Assembly: GCA_964629015.1 (NCBI GenBank) | Contig: CAZVMN010000001.1 | Span: forward strand, 124,001 to 188,000 | Direction of reading: 5' to 3' | Source of the DNA: Oceanococcus sp964629015 | Lineage (GTDB): Bacteria > Pseudomonadota > Gammaproteobacteria > Nevskiales > Oceanococcaceae | Length of the DNA: 64,000 bases | Shown: one piece after another, positions 18,244-26,629 of the stretch | Layout of the letters: every line of letters starts with the position of its first letter | Position numbering within the stretch: the stretch's first letter is position 1 | Notes under the pieces: model-generated | Databases searched by the model: none | What the model saw: the letters and a program-made list of their open reading frames with translations, nothing else | Told to the model about the DNA's origin: nothing | Translations under genes and position numbers: made by a program

Positions 18244-19014
18244 CTACAGATAAAAGCTCACCTGGGCGTACGCACCCTTGAAACGAGCGTCCAAAGTGAA
18301 ACCGCTGTCGCTGATGTCGTAGCGCTTTTCCTGCCAGCCCAGGCGCAAGCCCGCAGCATCGCCACGAAACTCGATGTGCGCGGCAAACTCAAGCACTTCG
18401 TCATCCTCGTACGTGATGTAAGACGCTTCACCACCGACAGAGAACAAATCCGTCAGAGCATTGGTGTACGCCACTGACAACATCGGGAACACCTCACTCA
18501 CCGTCTCACGCTCGGTGGCTGTTTCATCGTCACCACCGCCGAGCAGGCCGCCGAGAAAACCGCCGCCACCGCCTTCATCCAGATTGGTGACGCGAATGTC
18601 ACCGTCAATCACCTTGACCGTAAGGCCCAGACCCAAATCGGTCTGCTCACCTGGGTGCCACAACAAACGCAGCCCCATATCGGTCAAATCGGCATCCGTG
18701 TGCAAATCGGCCGACACCGGGTATACCGTGCCACCAAATTGCGTTTCCGAGATGACCTGACCTTGGGCCGAGTAATCCACCGGGGTGTAGGTCAAGCGCA
18801 GCCAACCCCCTTCATCAACCAGGAAGCCATGGCTGGTGCTGTTGTTCAGCTTCAACTCATTGCGCAAGGAAATCTCGCGCCCTTGGTCACTCACCGTGCC
18901 ACTCACGCTGGTAAACCAGGGTGAGTAGCCAAACTCAGTTTCGGCGGAGCTGGTCAGGGGCCACAGCGCCGCAACGCCCAAGCCGAGCGTGCCAATCAGG
19001 GAAACTTTTTTCAT
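18244..19014 (-). CDS. Predicted outer-membrane or periplasmic beta-rich protein of unknown function
   Basis: A 256-aa protein with signal peptide (MKKVSLIGTLGLGVAALWPL, cleavage near TSSAE). The mature part is strand-rich and ends YAQVSFYL, compatible with an outer-membrane barrel. A Gly-rich insert (GGGGGFLGGLLGGGDD, around residue 150) probably forms a flexible loop. ATG 19014 starts the signal peptide; a GTG at 19029 is possible. It is convergent with the preceding barrel gene (five bases between stops) and diverges from the DegQ-like protease, an envelope-protein quality-control enzyme. Confidence 0.68.
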   Translation of the reverse strand: MKKVSLIGTLGLGVAALWPLTSSAETEFGYSPWFTSVSGTVSDQGREISLRNELKLNNSTSHGFLVDEGGWLRLTYTPVDYSAQGQVISETQFGGTVYPVSADLHTDADLTDMGLRLLWHPGEQTDLGLGLTVKVIDGDIRVTNLDEGGGGGFLGGLLGGGDDETATERETVSEVFPMLSVAYTNALTDLFSVGGEASYITYEDDEVLEFAAHIEFRGDAAGLRLGWQEKRYDISDSGFTLDARFKGAYAQVSFYL

Positions 19015-19130
19015 CGAACTCAATCTCACTCACTTTGCAATGTCAGGGGCTGAACACAGCGCTTCTGTCCAGCATGCCTTGATAAAGCTTTAGCATGCCC
19101 CCAATCTGGGCAGATCGCTGCGGTTCCAGC

Positions 19131-19161
19131 GGAAAACTTGATTACCGATTATCCATCGTAA
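19131..19161 (+). promoter_or_regulatory. Possible sigma-E-like promoter upstream of the DegQ-like protease
   Basis: GGAAAACTT (19131-19139) is followed after 16 bases by TCGTAA (19156-19161), roughly matching the envelope-stress sigma-E pattern (GGAACTT and TCTGA-type elements). It lies in the 163-base divergent gap before the protease start at 19178. The match is partial, so this is tentative. Confidence 0.28.
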
Positions 19162-19177
19162 GACTTTTGGTTACCAC

Positions 19178-20521
19178 ATGAAAAAGACTCTCGCGTTCTG
19201 TCATGCCGTCCTCGCGGCACTGGCGATCGGCCTGAGTCCGAGTGCCGCGGCGCACCTTCCAGGCTCGCACGACAGCCTCGCACCGATGCTCGAGCAGGTC
19301 ACACCGGGCGTGGTCAACATCGCTACACGCTCGCGCATAGACACCAGCAACAACCCGCTGATGGCGGACCCGTTTTTCCGTCATTTCTTCAATTTGCCGC
19401 GGCCACGTCAACGCGAATCGCAGAGCTTAGGTTCTGGTGTAATCGTCGATGCGCAAAGCGGCTACATCCTCACCAACCATCATGTGATCGACAACGCCAG
19501 CCAGATCACGGTGACGCTGACCGACGGTCGCGAGCTCGAAGCGTCGCTGGTTGGCAGTGACCCGGAAACCGATATCGCGGTCATCAAGGTCGACAGCGAA
19601 AACCTTACCGCGGTGCGCTTCGGCAAATCCGATGAACTGCGGGTCGGCGACTACGTGGTCGCCATCGGTAATCCGTTCGGCCTTGGCCAGACGGTAACCT
19701 CGGGCATTATCTCGGCGCTGGGACGCAGCGGACTGGGTATCGAAGGCTACGAGGACTTCATCCAAACCGATGCGTCGATCAATCCTGGCAACTCCGGCGG
19801 CGCACTGGTCAACGTGGATGGCGAACTGATTGGCGTCAATACGGCCATCGTTGCGCCGGGCGGCGGTAACGTTGGGATCGGTTTCGCCATTCCGGCGCGC
19901 ATGGCCAAAGCGCTGATGGAGCAAATTATCGAATTCGGCGCCGTGCAGCGCGGCCGTCTCGGCGTCAGCGCGCAGAACCTGAATGAAGAACTGGCGCGTG
20001 CTCTGAAAGCCGAGGGGATGTCCGGCGCGGTCATCACCCAGGTGGAATCCGGCTCGACAGCCGACCAAGCCGGTTTGCGTTCAGGTGACGTGGTCACCGC
20101 AATCAACGGTCGCGAAATCCGCAACGCCGACGATCTGCGCAACAGCGTCGGGCTGATTCGCGCGGGTGAAGATATCCGCTTGGATGCTCTGCGTGACGGC
20201 AAGCCGTTCAGCTTCAAGGCGCGTATCAGCAGCCAGGACAATGTTGCGGCCGAAACGCTGAGCAGTCTGCTGGGTGGCGCGACATTGGCAGAAATCGAAG
20301 CCGGCCATCCGCTGGCTGGCAGCGGCATTTACATCAAACGTGTGGAACCGGGCAGTCCGGCCGCGCGGGCCGGGCTCCGCCCCGGCGACATCATCAGCTC
20401 GGTAAACCGGCGCGAGATCCGGTCGATTGATGATTTTCAAAAGGTCACGACCAGCGCGCGGGGTGAGCTGCTGCTCAACATCCGCCGCGGAAACCGGGCC
20501 TTTTTCCTGATGCTTCGTTAA
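19178..20521 (+). CDS. degQ: Do-family periplasmic serine protease (DegP/DegQ type)
   Basis: Degrades misfolded envelope proteins. The 447-aa protein has a signal peptide (cleavage near SAAA), a trypsin-like domain with triad His102 (LTNHHVIDN), Asp132 (ETDIAVIK) and Ser206 (NPGNSGGAL), then two PDZ domains starting near residues 260 (GRLGVSAQNL) and 355 (GIYIKRVEPGSPAARAG). Length and short LA loop fit DegQ/MucD better than DegP. It starts a plus-strand run and is followed after 27 bases by the Gld-like ABC operon. Confidence 0.92.
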   Translation: MKKTLAFCHAVLAALAIGLSPSAAAHLPGSHDSLAPMLEQVTPGVVNIATRSRIDTSNNPLMADPFFRHFFNLPRPRQRESQSLGSGVIVDAQSGYILTNHHVIDNASQITVTLTDGRELEASLVGSDPETDIAVIKVDSENLTAVRFGKSDELRVGDYVVAIGNPFGLGQTVTSGIISALGRSGLGIEGYEDFIQTDASINPGNSGGALVNVDGELIGVNTAIVAPGGGNVGIGFAIPARMAKALMEQIIEFGAVQRGRLGVSAQNLNEELARALKAEGMSGAVITQVESGSTADQAGLRSGDVVTAINGREIRNADDLRNSVGLIRAGEDIRLDALRDGKPFSFKARISSQDNVAAETLSSLLGGATLAEIEAGHPLAGSGIYIKRVEPGSPAARAGLRPGDIISSVNRREIRSIDDFQKVTTSARGELLLNIRRGNRAFFLMLR

Positions 20522-20548
20522 AACTCTTCATACCCAGGGGGATGACCG

Positions 20549-21271
20549 ATGATTGAGGTGGAACATCTCAGCAAACGGTTTGGTGACCGTTACGCTGTCG
20601 ATGACCTGTCGTTTACCGTTGCGCCGGGCGAAGTGCTCGGGTTTCTCGGGCCGAACGGCGCGGGCAAATCGACCACGATGAAAATGATTACGGGTTTTCT
20701 GACCCCAGACAGCGGCAGCGCCCGCATCATGGGGCACGACATCCAAAAGTCGCCGGTTGAGGCCAAACGCACCTTCGGCTACCTGCCGGAAGGCGCGCCG
20801 GGATACAGCGATATGACGGTGGCGCAGTTTCTTGCCTTCATCGCCGATATTCGTGCCCTGACTGGCGCACAGCGTCAAAGCCGCATCGATGCGGTGATCG
20901 CCGATATCCATCTGCACGATGTGCTGGGGCAACGCCTGGACACCTTGTCCAAGGGTTTTCGGCGTCGTGTTGGCTTGGCCCAGGCGATCCTGCATGACCC
21001 GCAAGTGCTGATCCTCGATGAGCCCACCGATGGCCTGGACCCCAATCAAAAGCATGAAGTGCGCAAGCTTATCCAGGGTATGTCCAAGGACAAGATTATC
21101 GTCGTCTCCACCCACATTCTGGAGGAGGTCGAAGCGGTCTGCTCCCGCGCAATGATTATCTCGCGCGGCAAGATTCTGGCTGACGACACACCGCAGACGC
21201 TGTCTGGCAAAACCGCATCCGGACGCCTGGATGACTACTTCCGCGACATCACTGCCGGAGGACTTTCATGA
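20549..21271 (+). CDS. ABC transporter ATP-binding protein (GldA-like)
   Basis: A 240-aa ATPase with Walker A GPNGAGKSTTMK (about 35-46), Q-loop region GYLPEGAPGYSDMTV, signature LSKGFRRRVGLAQA, Walker B VLILDEPTDGLDP and the switch His in VVSTHILEEVEAV. It resembles the ATPase of gliding-associated GldAFG and the related proteobacterial ABC-2 systems. A GGGGGATG-type ribosome site precedes ATG 20549. It overlaps the permease gene by ATGA. Confidence 0.9.
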   Translation: MIEVEHLSKRFGDRYAVDDLSFTVAPGEVLGFLGPNGAGKSTTMKMITGFLTPDSGSARIMGHDIQKSPVEAKRTFGYLPEGAPGYSDMTVAQFLAFIADIRALTGAQRQSRIDAVIADIHLHDVLGQRLDTLSKGFRRRVGLAQAILHDPQVLILDEPTDGLDPNQKHEVRKLIQGMSKDKIIVVSTHILEEVEAVCSRAMIISRGKILADDTPQTLSGKTASGRLDDYFRDITAGGLS

Positions 21272-22002
21272 GCGCGACCAAGATTATTTTCCGCCGCGAA
21301 CTGGCGGCCTATTTCGCGACCCCGCTGGCCTATATTTTCATCGTCATTTTCCTGATGCTGACGGGTGTGTTCACGTTCTACCTGGGCAACTTCTTCGCCC
21401 GTGGACAAGCCGATCTGCAGTCGTTTTTCAACTTCCATCCGTGGCTGTATCTGTTCCTGATTCCAGCCATATCCATGCGCATCTGGTCAGAAGAACGCAA
21501 AGCCGGCACGATTGAGTTGCTGCTGACCCTGCCGATCACCATGGGCCAGGCCGTGTGGGGCAAATTCCTTGCTGCCTGGGCATTTATTGCCATTGCCCTG
21601 GCGGGCACGCTGCCCATCTGGATCACGGTTAACTATCTGGGCGAACCGGATAACGGCATCATCATTGCAGCCTACATCGGCTCACTGCTTATGGCCGGCG
21701 CCTATCTGGCGGTGGGCATCTGCATTTCCGCCGCGACCAAAAGCCAGGTGATTGCGTTCATCGTTTCTTTGATGGTGTGCTTTGTATTCACACTGGCTGG
21801 ATTTCCGCTGGTTCTGGATGTCTTTTCCAGCTGGCTGCCAAGCGGGATAACCGATGCCATCGCCAGCCTCTCCTTCCTGACTCATTTTCAGGCTATCGCC
21901 AAAGGCGTGATCGATCTGCGCGACGTGATTTTCTTCGCCGCCTTCATCGCGGCCTGGCTATACGCCAGCGCGATCGTGATCGACCTGAAAAAAGCCGACT
22001 AG
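21268..22002 (+). CDS. ABC-2 type permease (GldF-like)
   Basis: A 244-aa membrane protein with six predicted helices, starting with the cytoplasmic amphipathic segment IIFRRELAAYFATPLAYIF common to ABC-2 permeases. The conserved RIWSEERKAGTIELLLTLP segment follows helix 2 and is the ATPase-coupling element. It overlaps the ATPase gene by four bases and precedes the Gldg-family gene by nine bases, with GGAGA as ribosome site. Confidence 0.88.
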   Translation: MSATKIIFRRELAAYFATPLAYIFIVIFLMLTGVFTFYLGNFFARGQADLQSFFNFHPWLYLFLIPAISMRIWSEERKAGTIELLLTLPITMGQAVWGKFLAAWAFIAIALAGTLPIWITVNYLGEPDNGIIIAAYIGSLLMAGAYLAVGICISAATKSQVIAFIVSLMVCFVFTLAGFPLVLDVFSSWLPSGITDAIASLSFLTHFQAIAKGVIDLRDVIFFAAFIAAWLYASAIVIDLKKAD

Positions 22003-22011
22003 GAGACAGAC

Positions 22012-23856
22012 ATGCAAAGCAAAGCCTTTAATCGCAGCAGTCTGATCGTGGTTGCGGTCGTGCTGCTCGCCGTGGTCAGCCTCAGCCAGATCCTGTTCAA
22101 GGGTTGGCGCCTGGATCTGACCGAAAACAATCTGTATACCCTGAGCGACGGCACGCGCAACGTGCTGGACAAGATCGAAGAGCCGATCACCCTGTATTTC
22201 TTCTACAACCGTGACGGTGCCCAGGGCGTGCCCCAACTGCAGACCTACGCCACCCGCGTGCAGGAATTTCTTGAGGAGATTGCACTGCGCGGCGGTGACA
22301 AACTGCGTCTGAAACTGATTGCACCGGAGCCGTTTTCCACGGAGGAAGACCGCGCCGTCGAACTCGGTGTGCAAAGCGTGCCTATCAACGATGCCGGCGA
22401 CAATTTCTACTTCGGTCTGGCTGGCACCAACAGCGTGGATGATGTGGAAACCATCCCATTCTTCCAGCCCAATCGGGAAAATTTGCTGGAATACGATGTC
22501 GCCAAACTGATTTATGCGTTGGCCAATCCGGTCAAAGCCAAGATCGGTCTGATCAGTTCACTGGATCTGGGCGGACAATTCGATCAACACAGCATGCAGC
22601 AAACGCCAGCGTGGATGTCCTTCGTCCAGCTGGGCGAGTTCTTTGATGTGGTGAACCTTGATACCGAGATCGAGCAGATTGCGGACGACATCGAACTGCT
22701 GATCCTGGTCCATCCGGTGAACTTCTCCGAAACGACCTTGTACACGATTGATCAGTTCGTGATGGGTGGCGGCAATGTGCTGGTGTTTGTTGACCCGTAC
22801 GCGGAATCCGCGGCGCCGCAGGGCATGGCTTCGATGGCTGAAGGCCCCGGCCCGAATTCCAATTTGGAACCGCTGTTCGCGGCTTGGGGCTTGAACATGA
22901 GCCCCGACATCCTCGGTGATGGTGCAGCGGCACTGCAGGTTCAAACCCAGAGCGGTCAGCCGGCTTACCACATCGGCATGCTCGGTATGGATGCGAGCCA
23001 CTTCGATACGGACGATGTGGTGACGCAGGCACTGGACAGCATGAACTTCGGTTATGCCGGCATTCTCAGCGCCACAGAAAACGCGACCACCACGTTCACG
23101 CCTCTGGTGGTGTCGAGTGATCGTGCCGCGCCGATTCCTGCCTTCAAGGTGCAACCGCGCACGCGTCCGGAACAGCTGATGTCCGGATTCGAACCCACGG
23201 GTGAAATCTATACCCTGGCCGCCAGAGTCCATGGCCCAGCGGCCAGCGCGTATGGAGATGCTGCGCCCGAGGGCATCGACAATCCGGATCACTTGAGCAC
23301 CTCCAGCGCGCCGATCAATGTCATCGTGATGGCGGACACCGACATGCTCACCAACCGCTTCTGGGTTCAGGTGCAGAACTTCCTCGGCCAGCAGATCGCC
23401 TCGCCGTTCGCCGGCAATGGGGATTTCCTGGTCAACGCAGCGGACAACCTGCTCGGTTCATCCGACGTGATCGGAATCAAGAGCCGCGCGGGCTACACGC
23501 GCCCGTTCACCCGCGTCGACGACATGAAGCGCGACGCCGATGCGCAGTTCCGCCAGCATGAGGAACGCCTGCAGGAACGCTTGCGTGAAACCGAACGCAA
23601 GCTGACCGAACTGCAGAATCAAAGCGGTGAAGGCAACCTTCTGACACTGACACCGGAACAGGAAGCCGAAATCGACGAGTTCCGCGACGAACAGCTGCGC
23701 ACGCGCAAAGAACTGCGTGAAGTGCGCCACAGCCTCAACAAAGACATTGACCGTCTCGAAGCCACGCTGAAGTTCGTCAACATTGGCTTGGTTCCGTTAT
23801 TGATTGTGCTTCTGGCCTTGCTGCTGGGGGTGCGCCGCAAAGGAGGTCGCGCATGA
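22012..23856 (+). CDS. Gldg-family ABC-associated protein (periplasmic GATase-like/unknown domain)
   Basis: A 614-aa protein. One N-terminal helix (SLIVVAVVLLAVVSLSQILF) is followed by the conserved WRLDLTENNLYTLSDGTRNVLDKIEEP start of the Gldg domain and a long extracytoplasmic region. A coiled-coil-like segment follows (about residues 510-590, rich in Arg/Glu heptads), then a C-terminal helix with a basic end (GVRRKGGRA). It is the accessory subunit of GldAFG-type exporters whose cargo is unknown. It overlaps the DUF4340 gene by four bases. Confidence 0.85.
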   Translation: MQSKAFNRSSLIVVAVVLLAVVSLSQILFKGWRLDLTENNLYTLSDGTRNVLDKIEEPITLYFFYNRDGAQGVPQLQTYATRVQEFLEEIALRGGDKLRLKLIAPEPFSTEEDRAVELGVQSVPINDAGDNFYFGLAGTNSVDDVETIPFFQPNRENLLEYDVAKLIYALANPVKAKIGLISSLDLGGQFDQHSMQQTPAWMSFVQLGEFFDVVNLDTEIEQIADDIELLILVHPVNFSETTLYTIDQFVMGGGNVLVFVDPYAESAAPQGMASMAEGPGPNSNLEPLFAAWGLNMSPDILGDGAAALQVQTQSGQPAYHIGMLGMDASHFDTDDVVTQALDSMNFGYAGILSATENATTTFTPLVVSSDRAAPIPAFKVQPRTRPEQLMSGFEPTGEIYTLAARVHGPAASAYGDAAPEGIDNPDHLSTSSAPINVIVMADTDMLTNRFWVQVQNFLGQQIASPFAGNGDFLVNAADNLLGSSDVIGIKSRAGYTRPFTRVDDMKRDADAQFRQHEERLQERLRETERKLTELQNQSGEGNLLTLTPEQEAEIDEFRDEQLRTRKELREVRHSLNKDIDRLEATLKFVNIGLVPLLIVLLALLLGVRRKGGRA

Positions 23857-24869
23857 ACAAGTTTCACATTCTGATCGTGGGCGCCGTGGCCTTGAGTCTC
23901 GCCGCCTGGTACGTCAGCCACCGTGAACAACAGCGCTTTGGTGTCAGCGAAGGCGACTTGCTGGTGCCCGGTTTGTCCGAGCAACTCGGGGCGATCGACA
24001 GCGTGACACTGAAACCGGCGGGCAACGAAACGACCACACTGGCAACCAAAGACGCTCAGTGGGTAGTGCGCGAACGCGGCGACTACCCGGCCAATACCGA
24101 GGCCTTGCGCAAAGAGTTGCGCAAGCTGGCTCAAGCGCGCCGCGTCGAGGCCAAAACCTCTCAGCCGGAGCTCTATCCACAACTCGGCGTTGAGGACGTG
24201 GATCAGGCCGAGGACACTACCCTGCAGCTCACGGCCCAGGCCGGTGGCGATATCGTGCTCGATATCATCATCGGCAAATCTGCTGGTGGTGGCAGCTATG
24301 TTCGCCTGCTCGACGATCCGCAATCCTGGTTGATCGATCAGCGCATCGCGCTGCCACGTGTGAGCGTTGCCTGGCTGGATACTCAGCTGGTGAGCATTGC
24401 TCGCACGGACGTTCAGCAGTTGGACGTTCAGCCACTGGCCGGTCCGGAGTACCGCATTTTCAAGGATGATCCGGAACAAACGGACTTTGCCGTGGAGCCA
24501 CCTCTTGCCGAGGACGAAAATCTCAACGTGGCCAATGTGAACCGTCTGGGCGCAGCCCTGTCGAGTTTGCGCGCGCAGGATGTCGCAATGGACGTTCCCG
24601 AGGACCTCAGCTGGAGTCACGCAACGCTGACCACCTTCGATGGCCTGATGCTCGACGTCGAGGTGGCGAAAACTGCCGACAACACACGTTACCTGCGGCT
24701 GTCAGCCCGCGCGGGTGACGACGCGGATACTGCCTTGAACGCGCGCGTGCAGGCCATCAACGACAAGACGCAGGGACGCACATTCCATGGGCCGCAGTAC
24801 AGCGTGGACGCGTTATCGATGACACGCGCCATGCTGATCCGACAACCGTCGGAAGACGAAAACAGTTAG
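23853..24869 (+). CDS. DUF4340 domain-containing protein
   Basis: A 338-aa protein with an N-terminal anchor (HILIVGAVALSLAAWYVSH) and an extracytoplasmic beta-rich region typical of DUF4340, including repeats of the WVVRERGDYPANTEALRKEL type. Genes of this family regularly follow Gldg-type genes in proteobacteria, so it is probably a fourth subunit of the same transporter. Function is unknown. A terminator lies 45 bases after its stop. Confidence 0.85.
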   Translation: MNKFHILIVGAVALSLAAWYVSHREQQRFGVSEGDLLVPGLSEQLGAIDSVTLKPAGNETTTLATKDAQWVVRERGDYPANTEALRKELRKLAQARRVEAKTSQPELYPQLGVEDVDQAEDTTLQLTAQAGGDIVLDIIIGKSAGGGSYVRLLDDPQSWLIDQRIALPRVSVAWLDTQLVSIARTDVQQLDVQPLAGPEYRIFKDDPEQTDFAVEPPLAEDENLNVANVNRLGAALSSLRAQDVAMDVPEDLSWSHATLTTFDGLMLDVEVAKTADNTRYLRLSARAGDDADTALNARVQAINDKTQGRTFHGPQYSVDALSMTRAMLIRQPSEDENS

Positions 24870-24913
24870 CAAAAACTTCCAGCCCAGCTTGGGTCAGCAT
24901 CTGTTCGATCTTG

Positions 24914-24940
24914 AAAAGCCGCCGCCGGGCGGCTTTTTTT
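24914..24940 (+). terminator. Intrinsic terminator of the Gld-like ABC operon
   Basis: AAAAGCCGCC pairs with GGCGGCTTTT around a GCCG loop and is followed by T residues, 45 bases after the DUF4340 stop. Confidence 0.88.
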
Positions 24941-25008
24941 ATGAACCCCGCGCAAATTCCGCGCTCACTCACAGTTTCTTTACAGCCACCGCTGTTGAAT
25001 GTGCGTCA

Positions 25009-25026
25009 CGCCCCGGGGGTGGGGCG
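25009..25026 (+). other. GC-rich hairpin in the leader of the lipoprotein gene
   Basis: CGCCCC (25009-25014) pairs with GGGGCG (25021-25026) around a GGGGGT loop, 29 bases before the lipoprotein start. It could slow translation or stabilise the mRNA; it has no T run. Confidence 0.35.
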
Positions 25027-25055
25027 ACGAATCGTTCAAAATAGGAGCTGTAATC

Positions 25056-26528
25056 ATGCAACCATCCGATCTTCGTCTCGGGAAAAAACTCGGCCTCGGC
25101 CTGTTGTGCAGTAGCGCCATTCTGTTCACCGCTTGCGGTGGCGGTAGCTCTAGCAGCACATCCACCAATCCAACGCCGTCGCCGACCAGCAGCCCGTCGC
25201 CGACCGCGACTCCAACACCGACAGCTTCACCCACGCCGACCGCAAGCCCGGATCCGTCCGATAAGGTCAGCGGCCCGCTGGACACTGTACAAGACACGGT
25301 TGTCGCGGGCTTGATCAGCGATCAAGTCGCCGCTCAGCTCCCAGAACCACTCAACACCACCGTGATGTGCGCTGCCAGTGCAGTGAACTACTTGGTGGAT
25401 GTGCCGGATGCGCTGCTCGCTGCTGCGTCCAATATGTCGAACGCTTCCAATCCGTTTGATGCCTTCAATTCTGCTCAGGCTTCCATGCAGTCTTCGCTGG
25501 AAAGCTTCGCCGCTCAATTGCAGACCACGCTGATGGCGTTGGTTGATCGCGGCGCTTGCGACCCGGATGGTGGGGCCAGTGGCACGCCGACCAACCCGCT
25601 TCAGGGCACTCCGCTGGAAGCCGTTGGCACCCAGTTGCTGAGCCTTCTGACAACGCTGGATGAAACCGGTACCGACCCCAACCTGACCTCGGTCACCAGC
25701 ACGCTGGCCCCAGTATTGGCTCAGCTGTCTGCCGCTCTGGACAACGTGCCCGCTGAAGTTCAAGACGCTCCCGTCGTTGGCGGCTTGTTCGCTACGCTGA
25801 GTGATGCTGTGGCTGACGTGTCATCCACCCTGCCGTTTGTTGGCAACTACAACAGCGCTGGCACCACGGCTGAAGTCACCAACTTGATCGACAACCTGCT
25901 GAGCAATGTTCTGCTGGGTGTGTTGCCGGTTTCCGAGATTGATGCGGCCACTGGCCAGGATTTCTCGGGCCAGATTCAGGCCGGCATCAACACTCTGACC
26001 GGTCAACTTGGCGGCGTCATCAACCAGGTTGTGACCCCGTTGTTCGATCAGGGTTTGAACGGTGTGATGAGCCCATTGCTGAACCCGGTTGAAGGTCTGC
26101 TGGCAGTGATCCTGAACCCGTCCGAGATTAACCCGCTGACAGGTCTCTATGAAATCGTGAGCAGCGATGCCAACCCGCTGGCCGGTTTGCTGGGCGTGGC
26201 CGTTGGCGACGGCAACCTGACCGGCTCGCCGCTGGATGCACTGCTCGCAACCTTGCTGGCGAACCAAGGTGGTCTGCCGCTGGAAGGCATGGTGGTCGGT
26301 TCTGGTTTGACCGGCGGCACCCCGCTTGACGGCGTCATCGCACTGATCACCGACGGCAACGCGGCTCAACTCGACGGCGTGCTGACTCAGATCAATGGTT
26401 TGACCGGCTTCCCCAACAACCTGTCACTGCTCGACGCGCTCGACAATGTGATTGGCAGCGTTCTGGGAGGTCTGGGCCTGGATGAACTGCTGGGCGGCCT
26501 GCTCGGCGGTCTTCTCGGCGGCAGTTAA
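25056..26528 (+). CDS. Large secreted lipoprotein of unknown function with a Thr/Pro/Ser linker
   Basis: A 490-aa protein. Signal peptide with lipobox FTAC gives a lipidated Cys27, followed by GGGSSSS and a Thr-Pro-Ser linker (about residues 36-68). The rest is rich in Leu, Gly, Asn and Asp, with loosely repeated segments such as NPLxGLLGVAVGDGNLTG and PLDGVIALI, and ends in repeated GGLLGG. I do not recognise a domain. It is probably surface- or outer-membrane-anchored, with the linker acting as a spacer. AGGAG lies eight bases before ATG 25056, which decides the start over an upstream in-frame codon at 24999. Confidence 0.75.
   Translation: MQPSDLRLGKKLGLGLLCSSAILFTACGGGSSSSTSTNPTPSPTSSPSPTATPTPTASPTPTASPDPSDKVSGPLDTVQDTVVAGLISDQVAAQLPEPLNTTVMCAASAVNYLVDVPDALLAAASNMSNASNPFDAFNSAQASMQSSLESFAAQLQTTLMALVDRGACDPDGGASGTPTNPLQGTPLEAVGTQLLSLLTTLDETGTDPNLTSVTSTLAPVLAQLSAALDNVPAEVQDAPVVGGLFATLSDAVADVSSTLPFVGNYNSAGTTAEVTNLIDNLLSNVLLGVLPVSEIDAATGQDFSGQIQAGINTLTGQLGGVINQVVTPLFDQGLNGVMSPLLNPVEGLLAVILNPSEINPLTGLYEIVSSDANPLAGLLGVAVGDGNLTGSPLDALLATLLANQGGLPLEGMVVGSGLTGGTPLDGVIALITDGNAAQLDGVLTQINGLTGFPNNLSLLDALDNVIGSVLGGLGLDELLGGLLGGLLGGS
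25161..25259 (+). repeat. Low-complexity Thr/Pro/Ser-coding repeat inside the lipoprotein gene
   Basis: Imperfect tandem units coding for TPSPT, SPTAT and PTASP run for about 33 codons directly after the lipobox region. This is a flexible spacer, and such tracts are prone to length change by slippage. Confidence 0.75.
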
Positions 26529-26550
26529 GACGCCCTTCACGCTCTAGAAC

Positions 26551-26579
26551 AACGCCCGGCTTAGGCCGGGCGTTTTTTT
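26551..26579 (+). terminator. Intrinsic terminator after the lipoprotein gene
   Basis: AACGCCCGGC pairs with GCCGGGCGTT around a TTAG loop and is followed by a T run, 22 bases after the stop. Its A-rich left edge is short, so it acts mainly on the plus strand, although the minus-strand flavoprotein gene ends 50 bases away. Confidence 0.88.
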
Positions 26580-26629
26580 ATGCGCAACGTGTTGGCACCT
26601 GTTGAGAAGCTGACATCCGTCGCAGCCCA

